A DNA stretch of 7,754 nt. Source: Spongiibacteraceae bacterium (GTDB taxonomy: Bacteria; Pseudomonadota; Gammaproteobacteria; Pseudomonadales; PIVM01). Below, piece by piece: positions 1-5,446 of the stretch. Location of the stretch: NCBI GenBank assembly GCA_030618505.1, contig JAUXDF010000138.1:1-7754 (forward strand), in the 5' to 3' direction. The notes under the pieces are model-generated. The model made no database searches, was not told where the DNA came from, and saw only the letters and a list, made by a program, of their open reading frames with translations. Within the stretch, counting starts at the first letter, position 1; each line of letters opens with the position of its first letter. A program made the position numbers and the translations under genes.

Positions 1-115
1 TTGAATTTGGCCTGATTGCGCGAGCAATTTTTAACACATTGGTTGCATGATCTTTTTCAAGATCTTCCTCTGGACGATTCCAGGTTCCATCTGCACAAAT
101 AACGATATTTGCCAT
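1..115 (-). CDS. DUF2235 family protein, N-terminal fragment (alpha/beta-hydrolase-like, Tle1-related)
   Basis: Only the first 38 codons are in the window; the gene runs off the left edge. The visible protein starts MANIVICADGTWNRPEED and continues with a TNVLKIARAI segment. The hydrophobic strand followed by C-x-DGTWN, and then TNV-x-(K/R)-(L/I)-AR, is the usual opening of DUF2235 (PF09994). This family has an alpha/beta-hydrolase fold and includes the type VI secretion phospholipase effectors of the Tle1 group. The start is well supported: AGGAG at 123-127 lies 7 bases upstream of the ATG. The nucleophile and the rest of the catalytic triad are outside the window, so enzymatic activity cannot be judged. 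No VgrG, Hcp or immunity gene is visible, so an effector role is not supported here; many members are housekeeping or uncharacterised proteins. It diverges from the regulator gene at 290. Confidence 0.8.
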   Translation of the reverse strand, partial: MANIVICADGTWNRPEEDLEKDHATNVLKIARAIRPNS

Positions 116-161
116 CACCTTTCTCCTTCTAAGCGCTTGATAAGAATAAAACAACATAACG

Positions 162-190
162 TTGAAAAAACACCTGTTAGTATCTATAAC
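162..190 (+). promoter_or_regulatory. sigma70-type promoter for the receiver-domain regulator
   Basis: TTGAAA at 162-167 and TATAAC at 185-190 are separated by exactly 17 bases, and each matches five of six consensus positions. Transcription would start near 197, giving a leader of about 93 bases before the ATG at 290. This is the best promoter match I found in the window. No equally good promoter was seen for the divergent DUF2235 gene in the same 174-base gap. Confidence 0.6.
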
Positions 191-289
191 TTATACACGA
201 CTTCACAAGCACTAAATACTCTGAAATCGATTTATTTCCAGAGCCGCATGATGCTTTAATCACAAACTCCTTCCAAGGCAATAACCAAT

Positions 290-1081
290 ATGGCAAGCCC
301 CAAGTTTTTGCTGGTTAACGAACAAGCGTATATCCGCGACTTCATCAGGAAAATGCTTAACAATCACTTCCCCAGTTGTATGATTGCTGATGCCAGCCGA
401 GCCAATAAGGCACTGGCATTTCTGGCGATGAATCGTTTTGATATGGTTATTTCCGATCAAATTCTGCCAGATATGTCAGTTATTGATTTTGCCAGCACAA
501 CCCACAAACAGGAAACCAACAAAAACACCTCCTTTTTGGCTATCCTGGAAAAAACACCGGAAGATGATGAAGTGTATGATCTTGAAGAAGTCGGCATTAG
601 CAAACATTTAGTTTTACCCATCAACGCCAAAACAATGATCAACAGTATTACCGGCATGCTGGAAGCAAAGGGAAAGCTACCCAAAGATTTTAAAGAGCTT
701 CCACCTGGCGTGGAAGTATCCGGCCTGGCCGCGCTCTCCTTTGGCAAGGGTGATGCAGGCAAGAGAAAAGGCCCCGAAGCCAAAGGACGGGTTACCTTGA
801 TTTTTAACCGGGTTTCCTCCGAAGCTTTTGTAATGTCCTCTTCGTTAAAAGAGATCAACTGCCTGTGCAGTGCCGAAGATTTTTACCCTGCTTTAAAAGA
901 TAAAGTGCATATCTCACTCTATGAGCTGAGCGGAGATTATGTTGTTGAGATGGATGCCTTTGTTGCTGGCCTTTCCTTGGCTGAGCCAAAAATTAATGCA
1001 GCCGGCATTAAACTACAGTTGGTACTGGATGACATGCGCCCGGACAAGGCAGGTTTGTTCTCGAACTTTATCTCTGGATAG
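290..1081 (+). CDS. Atypical receiver-domain regulator with a C-terminal PilZ-like domain
   Basis: A 263-residue, probably cytoplasmic protein. Residues 5-125 follow the CheY-like receiver pattern: hydrophobic strand FLLVN at 6-10, helix IRDFIRKML, then MVISDQILPDMS with D56 at the phospho-acceptor position. Other conserved positions are altered. The usual acidic pair after strand 1 is N10-E11, the Thr/Ser after strand 4 appears to be L86 or E87, and the conserved Lys before Pro is L109 (LVLPI). Phosphorylation-driven switching may therefore be weak or absent. Residues 140-260 lack a DNA-binding helix-turn-helix and any GGDEF, EAL or HD-GYP motif. Their strand pattern and closing helix (AAGIKLQLVLDDMRP, then LFSNFISG) recall a PilZ domain. 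The c-di-GMP motifs RxxxR and (D/N)xSxxG are not evident, so PilZ is an inference. Only a weak AAGG (275-278, 11 bases upstream) precedes the ATG. No histidine kinase is adjacent, so it is an orphan in this window. Confidence 0.75.
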   Translation: MASPKFLLVNEQAYIRDFIRKMLNNHFPSCMIADASRANKALAFLAMNRFDMVISDQILPDMSVIDFASTTHKQETNKNTSFLAILEKTPEDDEVYDLEEVGISKHLVLPINAKTMINSITGMLEAKGKLPKDFKELPPGVEVSGLAALSFGKGDAGKRKGPEAKGRVTLIFNRVSSEAFVMSSSLKEINCLCSAEDFYPALKDKVHISLYELSGDYVVEMDAFVAGLSLAEPKINAAGIKLQLVLDDMRPDKAGLFSNFISG

Positions 1082-1132
1082 ATTGTTTATCTGCAGATAT
1101 GTATTTGCCAGAGAACCCCAACACTACATAGA

Positions 1133-1214
1133 AGGGTGCACCTAAAACCAGGCACAAGCGCCTCCGCACCAAAACAATTACATCAAGCACCTGACGGTGC
1201 GCGGGGCGCACCCT
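1133..1214. repeat. REP/REPIN-like palindromic intergenic element
   Basis: This lies between two convergent genes. The outer arms, 1133-1142 (AGGGTGCACC) and 1205-1214 (GGCGCACCCT), pair over 10 bases with one mismatch. Nested at the right end is a perfect 7-bp stem, GGTGCGC (1196-1202) and GCGCACC (1206-1212), with a GGG loop. Read on the minus strand, the right end begins GTAGGGTGCGCC. A GTAG tetranucleotide next to a GC-rich hairpin is the signature of REP elements mobilised by RAYT-type tyrosine transposases. The left end, TAGAAGGGTGCACC, looks like a diverged inverted copy with two extra bases. Two inverted REPs make a REPIN. No RAYT gene is in the window, and membership of a genome-wide family cannot be tested from one copy. 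It may also act as a transcription or mRNA end for one or both neighbours. Confidence 0.5.
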
Positions 1215-1217
1215 ACA

Positions 1218-1237
1218 AAGGGTCAATCAACACCCTT
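1218..1237 (-). terminator. Weak hairpin just downstream of the first receptor gene
   Basis: AAGGGT and ACCCTT form a 6-bp stem with an 8-base loop, starting 10 bases after the receptor's stop codon. On the minus strand the stem is followed by only one more T and then G, so the T-tract is poor for intrinsic termination. It may work together with the neighbouring GC-rich palindrome, or it may be incidental. Confidence 0.3.
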
Positions 1238-1247
1238 CATTTAACGA

Positions 1248-3797
1248 TTAATAATAACTGTAACGCAACTCCAGCCCGTAGCTGCGCGGCATACCTTTCG
1301 TCACAATGGCTGCACCCATGTTGCCTGCGGTATGGAATCCACCAGCAATGTAGTCTTCATCAGTCAAGTTATTAACAAACAAAGTCATGTCTAGGCTATC
1401 CAGTGCGCTGGGGGTAAAGGCGAGACGGAAATTAGCAATAGTGTAATCATCAAGGGTTGATTGTTCATAATCTGCAGCTTGAAAATCAATGCCGGTATAA
1501 ACTTCATCACGGTAATAGACTATCAAACGCGGGGTATACAAACCGTGATCCGCGGCTATATCGTAGCTGGCGGTAAAGGACCAAGTGATTTCGGGTATTG
1601 AACCAAAGGGCTCATCGGAGCGATCAACAATAATATTTTCAAGGCCACCGGGGGTACGCTCTACTGCGTTCATTAAAAATTCGTCATAGGAGGCGTCGGT
1701 ATAGTTAGCACTAGCCGTCATCAATAAACCACTAACAGGCATAACAGTCAGCTCCATCTCGATACCCTTGACGGTTGATTTGCCGGCATTCGATATAAAC
1801 AACTCTACATCGGCAATCGTCTCACCCGTTTGCGCTACGCGTACCTGCATGTCGGTATAATTCATATAATATAATGCGGTGTTAAAACGCAATCGTCGAT
1901 CCAGCGCATCAATCTTAATACCTATTTCGCGGCTTACCACCTCTTCGGGTTCAAATAACTCCAAAGCACCACCTTTGTTTTCAAACCCTCCCGCCTTAAA
2001 ACCCTCGCTATAGGTAAAGTAGAGCAACACACTGTCCATGCTGGTACTCTCATCAAGAATATCTTCTGGCACATTAAATGAGGCGGTTAGCGTGGGGGTG
2101 AGTTTATTCCAGGTTTCGTCCTTTTTGAGATCTGCATGTCCAACGTCATCGCTAGTGAATGTACCCAGAGGCAAACCCCGGTTAGCATAATAAGCGGCGG
2201 CCTCGTCAAAATCACTGGCTCCAGGGTATTCATAAAGACCAGGAATTGTGACGCCAGGAACAATCTCAAGCTCACTAATAGCAATACCCTGCTGATTTAA
2301 GGTATCCACCAGCTCGGGCATATCTATCTCATAAGTCTGAAGGTCTCGCTCACGTTTTTCCCAAGTGTGACGAACACCCAGAGTCAGCTGAAACCACTCA
2401 TTAACATCATAGGTGCCTTGAAAAAACAAGGCTGCAGTTTGGTTATTTATTTCGCTTTGGGTGGCAAAGAAGGTATTGATAGCAACGTTATGTGGCTGAC
2501 CCAGGATATCCGTTTCGTTATAGGCAAATGAGTTAGGGCCAATCAACTGCGTAAAAGGATTATTTTCCATCCGCTCATAAGCCAAAAACAGCCCGGTAGT
2601 AAATTGCAGGCTCTCATCAAAGGCCGAACCAATCAGCTGTAATTCCTGACTAATCTGATCACGCTCTTCATCATCAAAAGGTACGCCGGCTGCAGACAGT
2701 GTATTGGTAAGGGACAAGGTACCATTACCTAACAAAGCCAGATCGGTAGCATCCTGATCATTCTCCTTAATAATATCTTTTTGCCAGCTATAGCCGGTAA
2801 TACTTTTAACTTCGTAGTCTTCATATTCCCAGCTCAAGGTGGTCGCCAGGATATTACTTTCCATCGTTGACTGGCTGGGGCCGTTGATCGAAATTTTATT
2901 GTCTTCCAACAGCTCTTCACTTCGCTCGCAGCTAGTTTGGAATTGAGCGTTCTGGGGGTATTTCAGCGCGGCGATGTTTGCCTCTGGATTAGAAAAAATA
3001 CAGCTGGTTGCCAGACCCCGCTCATTAACCTTGGACCAATAAGAAAACACATCAACACTAAATATATCGCTAGCCTGCCAATATATACGCGCCGTGGCCG
3101 CAAGGCGCTCTTCATCAGCGTAGTACTTACCATCGATAACATTTTTCATATAACCATCAAGCTTGGTGCTACCTAAAGACACTCGCATCGACAGAGTCTC
3201 ATCATTTAAGGGAATATTGGCGCCCACCTTGACGTTCTGACGACCAAAGTTACCAACTGTCGCATCCACATAAGCCTCGAACTGCTCAGTATGAGGTTCC
3301 TGAGTAGTCACTAATAATGCACCACCGGTATTGTTTTTCCCAAACAAGGTGCCCTGTGGACCACGCAACACCTGTATGCTCTGGGTATCAACGGTATCCA
3401 GCAACTGTGAGTCAGTACGCGCAATATAGATGCCATTGATATAAACACCCACCGCAGGATCAAGCGCTGCAGTTGCTTCACGCTGACCAATACCGCGAAT
3501 AAAAATTGCGGGAGACTTGGTACCCTGCTCACTAAAGGTTAAACCGGGAACACTTTGCTGCAAATCTCGAGTGTTACTGATACCAGCCTCCTTCAACGCA
3601 TCGGCACTAAATGCTGATACCGCAACCGGGCTATCCTGCAGGCTTTCCTGGCGCTTTCGAGCCGTAACGATAACTTCTTCCAGCGCGAAGATTTCATCAT
3701 CCAACAGCTCGTCATATTCATCAGCAAACAACAGTGGTGAATTGATAATTACCAGAGCCAGAGATATAGCGCGGGCAGGAAACTTTTTATTACTCAT
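1248..3797 (-). CDS. TonB-dependent outer-membrane receptor (complete)
   Basis: An 849-residue active transporter of the outer membrane, energised by TonB-ExbB-ExbD. Residues 1-25 form a signal peptide (basic MSNKKFPAR, hydrophobic core, cleavage probably after LLFA). A TonB box, EEVIVTA, sits at 40-46. The plug domain covers about 50-170, with VPGLTF, IFIRGIG and the family signature VLRGPQGTLFGKN at 143-155. The rest is the beta-barrel, with the typical late segment YFTYSEGFKAGGFENKG and the closing SYGLELRYSYY, which ends in an aromatic residue as expected for BAM-assembled barrels. The only two cysteines, C266 and C290, could form a disulfide in an early surface loop. The start is fixed by the signal peptide; upstream in frame there is a TGA at 3846-3848 and no other ATG. 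The main ATG has only a weak GAG-containing ribosome site. The ligand is unknown: siderophores, glycans, cobalamin and steroid- or aromatic-like compounds all use this architecture. It diverges from the phosphotransferase gene. Confidence 0.95.
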   Translation of the reverse strand: MSNKKFPARAISLALVIINSPLLFADEYDELLDDEIFALEEVIVTARKRQESLQDSPVAVSAFSADALKEAGISNTRDLQQSVPGLTFSEQGTKSPAIFIRGIGQREATAALDPAVGVYINGIYIARTDSQLLDTVDTQSIQVLRGPQGTLFGKNNTGGALLVTTQEPHTEQFEAYVDATVGNFGRQNVKVGANIPLNDETLSMRVSLGSTKLDGYMKNVIDGKYYADEERLAATARIYWQASDIFSVDVFSYWSKVNERGLATSCIFSNPEANIAALKYPQNAQFQTSCERSEELLEDNKISINGPSQSTMESNILATTLSWEYEDYEVKSITGYSWQKDIIKENDQDATDLALLGNGTLSLTNTLSAAGVPFDDEERDQISQELQLIGSAFDESLQFTTGLFLAYERMENNPFTQLIGPNSFAYNETDILGQPHNVAINTFFATQSEINNQTAALFFQGTYDVNEWFQLTLGVRHTWEKRERDLQTYEIDMPELVDTLNQQGIAISELEIVPGVTIPGLYEYPGASDFDEAAAYYANRGLPLGTFTSDDVGHADLKKDETWNKLTPTLTASFNVPEDILDESTSMDSVLLYFTYSEGFKAGGFENKGGALELFEPEEVVSREIGIKIDALDRRLRFNTALYYMNYTDMQVRVAQTGETIADVELFISNAGKSTVKGIEMELTVMPVSGLLMTASANYTDASYDEFLMNAVERTPGGLENIIVDRSDEPFGSIPEITWSFTASYDIAADHGLYTPRLIVYYRDEVYTGIDFQAADYEQSTLDDYTIANFRLAFTPSALDSLDMTLFVNNLTDEDYIAGGFHTAGNMGAAIVTKGMPRSYGLELRYSYY

Positions 3798-3822
3798 GAG
3801 ATTGCTCGTATTTTGTACATAT

Positions 3823-3881
3823 TTATTTGACCAAGGTTCGTGGTATCACCTTGTTCCAATTTGGCATATATAAATCACCTT
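3823..3881 (-). promoter_or_regulatory. Candidate leader peptide and hairpin upstream of the first receptor
   Basis: On the minus strand an ATG at 3867-3865 opens a 14-codon reading frame, MPNWNKVIPRTLVK, which stops at 3823, 25 bases before the receptor ATG. It is preceded by AAGGTGA (3881-3875) at a 7-base spacing, a clearly better ribosome site than the receptor's own. Inside it, CAAGGT (3853-3848) and ACCTTG (3837-3832) can pair as a 6-bp stem. ACCTT could instead pair with the AAGGT of the leader's ribosome site, so alternative structures are possible. The peptide has no run of one amino acid that would point to classical attenuation. A second 8-codon frame (3820-3794) ends in a TGA overlapping the receptor ATG. 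Whether any of this is translated is inference. Confidence 0.3.
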
Positions 3882-3984
3882 CCACTTATTATGGTACAGA
3901 TATCGGCTAACCGCCTATTTTGTTACAAGTATTATGTGCGCCACTATGCAAATTGCGGACAAGCCGACAAGCTTCAGCTATCTA

Positions 3985-4019
3985 CCATTAATTTATAATG
4001 GGGCATATTCATGTATAAT
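3985..4019 (+). promoter_or_regulatory. Candidate promoter/operator for the phosphotransferase gene
   Basis: The 308-base divergent gap 3798-4105 holds no full-length gene. Its clearest signals are two perfect TATAAT boxes at 3994-3999 and 4014-4019, exactly 20 bases apart. The first lies inside the perfect inverted repeat CCATTAATTTATAATGG (3985-4001, 6-bp arms, 5-base centre), which would let a dimeric regulator block it. A second, weaker repeat, GGCAT (4002-4006) and ATGCC (4018-4022), surrounds the other box. Neither TATAAT has a good TTGACA-like box at 16-18 bases, so an activator may be needed, or one box may be chance. The transcript would have a leader of roughly 80-100 bases. I found no convincing -35/-10 pair for the receptor on the opposite strand. 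Confidence 0.4.
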
Positions 4020-4105
4020 GCCTCAATAAACAAATTATAAATTGCTGTAAAAACACCCTTTATGATGTTTGTGCCAGCTCATTTTTCCGTAAGGTAATTG
4101 ACAAT

Positions 4106-5332
4106 ATGGCAATTTCAAATGGCATGCGAGTAATTGGCCGCGGACTTAAAACAACACAAGATCTATTCATCGATGCGATGGGCGACCCTCTTGGCACAGC
4201 CTTGCCCCTGGATGCCGATAAGATCCTCACCCCCTCGTTTTTAAATCACCTATTGCAGCACGATGGCTTGACGGATCTTGCCCAGGCAGGGGAAATCTCC
4301 AGTGTTGAGCTACTTAACATTACCGCAGCAAGTAGCAACTGCAACAATCTGGTGATTGGCGTTAAATGGCATCGCAAACAGGAGACAGCGAACCACATTG
4401 AACTGCCAGACACGCTGTTTATCAAACTTCCGGTTAAAACCCTAGCGGTTCGTTTGTTTATGAACCTGTTTGGCAGCTGGCAACTGGAATGCGATTTTTA
4501 TCGAAACTTTTCCGATGATTTTCCGGTGCGGCTACCCAAGGTTCACGCTGTCGCCACAAAGCGAAGTCGCTTTGTATTAATGCAAGAAAACCTCAATGCC
4601 GACAGCTCGGTACAGCTGTTTAGCAATGTTGACATGATCAACGGGCCCTCCCTGGAGCGTGTGCGACACTGCCTGAGCACCTTTGCTAAAATCCATGCAG
4701 CTTATGCCGATACCAGCCCTGCTGAGCGTGAACGGTGCTTGCCGATAGCCAATCATCCCTACCTTTCTCCGGAAATTCGTGCGCTTGGGGGTGTTTTAAA
4801 TAACAAGGCAGCAGCAATTTGTCGCAAGCGGGTGCCACACCTTTTCCCCGCCGATGTGGCCGCCACCCATAAACGGGCTATGGCTAACTGGGACAAATTA
4901 ATCGAATGGTGGTTTAGCGAGCCACTAACGCTGATTCATGGTGATAGCCATATTGGTAACTTTTTTGTCAGCGGTAATACGATGGGCATGCTGGACTGGC
5001 AAGCCGCCCATTGGGGCAAAGGTATTCGAGATGTACAATATTTTTTAATTGACTCTCTGCCCGTCGATATTTTGGCTGAACATGAACAGGAGCTGGTTAG
5101 ACATTATATCAAAGAGCTTGAAAACAATGGTGTTGAACTATCCTTTGAAAAGGCCTGGGAACAGTATCGGGCTTTTTCCTTTCATACTTTGTTCACTATC
5201 GTCACCTCATACGGGCTCGGTGGCTTAACAGAGGCGGACCAGGTAATGGATGAGGTTTTTGTGCGGGCGGTGGCGGCGATTAAGCGCGTAAAATTTGCTG
5301 AGTGGCTAGATCAAATGCTTGATGAAAAATAG
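4106..5332 (+). CDS. APH/CHK-like small-molecule phosphotransferase (kinase fold)
   Basis: A 408-residue, probably cytoplasmic protein with no signal peptide or membrane segment. It has the aminoglycoside phosphotransferase/choline kinase fold, closest in style to the APH (PF01636) and ecdysteroid-kinase-like/CHK (PF02958) groups. Residues 33-50 (LPLDADKILTPSFLNHLL) match the usual N-terminal lead-in. K107 in LFIKLP is the likely ATP-binding lysine and E128 in QLECDFY its helix-C partner. The catalytic loop is LIHGDSHIGNFF at 276-287, with catalytic D280 and metal-binding N285. The metal-binding D297 lies in GMLDWQ, and RDVQYFL follows at 308. All key residues are present, so the enzyme should be active, transferring phosphate from ATP to a hydroxyl of a small molecule. 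The substrate is unknown; despite the family name, drug resistance is not implied. The ATG has AAGG at 4091-4094, 11 bases upstream. It stands alone on its strand between two receptor genes, which suggests, but does not show, a role in processing an imported compound. Confidence 0.88.
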   Translation: MAISNGMRVIGRGLKTTQDLFIDAMGDPLGTALPLDADKILTPSFLNHLLQHDGLTDLAQAGEISSVELLNITAASSNCNNLVIGVKWHRKQETANHIELPDTLFIKLPVKTLAVRLFMNLFGSWQLECDFYRNFSDDFPVRLPKVHAVATKRSRFVLMQENLNADSSVQLFSNVDMINGPSLERVRHCLSTFAKIHAAYADTSPAERERCLPIANHPYLSPEIRALGGVLNNKAAAICRKRVPHLFPADVAATHKRAMANWDKLIEWWFSEPLTLIHGDSHIGNFFVSGNTMGMLDWQAAHWGKGIRDVQYFLIDSLPVDILAEHEQELVRHYIKELENNGVELSFEKAWEQYRAFSFHTLFTIVTSYGLGGLTEADQVMDEVFVRAVAAIKRVKFAEWLDQMLDEK

Positions 5333-5380
5333 GCCTGCCAAGCCACCTCAATAAATTACTTTTCCTCATCATTAAATAAT

Positions 5381-5408
5381 AAAACCCCCGGCATGACCGA
5401 GGGCTTTT
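5381..5408. terminator. Bidirectional intrinsic terminator
   Basis: AAAACCCCCGG (5381-5391) pairs with CCGAGGGCTTTT (5397-5408) across the 5-base loop CATGA. The GC stem has seven positions with one C-A mismatch, and AAAA/TTTT extends it past one bulged C. TTTTGTTAT follows on the plus strand, 48 bases after the phosphotransferase stop. On the minus strand the same stem is followed by TTTTATTATTT, the better T-tract, 38 bases after the second receptor's stop. It fits a terminator shared by the two convergent genes. Confidence 0.75.
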
Positions 5409-5446
5409 GTTATACCGCAACTAACGCTGACTTAAGCAGCGACTCA

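Noticed and set aside
131..138. AAGCGCTT palindrome upstream of the DUF2235 gene
   Set aside because: Only 8 bases are symmetric, and the next three flanking pairs on each side do not match; this is expected by chance.
47..259. 70-codon plus-strand frame across the DUF2235 start and the divergent gap
   Set aside because: It overlaps the DUF2235 start and the regulator's promoter, shows no protein-like pattern and has no clear ribosome site.
457..858. 133-codon open frame on the minus strand inside the regulator gene
   Set aside because: It is antisense to a convincing receiver-domain gene, has no recognisable domain and no good ribosome site; it is a shadow frame.
3798..3984. Promoter for the first receptor on the minus strand
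   Set aside because: Partial matches such as TTGTCG with CATAGT (16 apart) and TTGTAA with GATATC (18 apart) exist, but none is good enough to name as the promoter.
4106..5332. Calling the kinase an aminoglycoside resistance gene
   Set aside because: The HGDxHxxN and LDW motifs are shared by a large superfamily of small-molecule kinases, and the N-terminal pattern fits the CHK/EcKL-like group. Nothing points to antibiotics.
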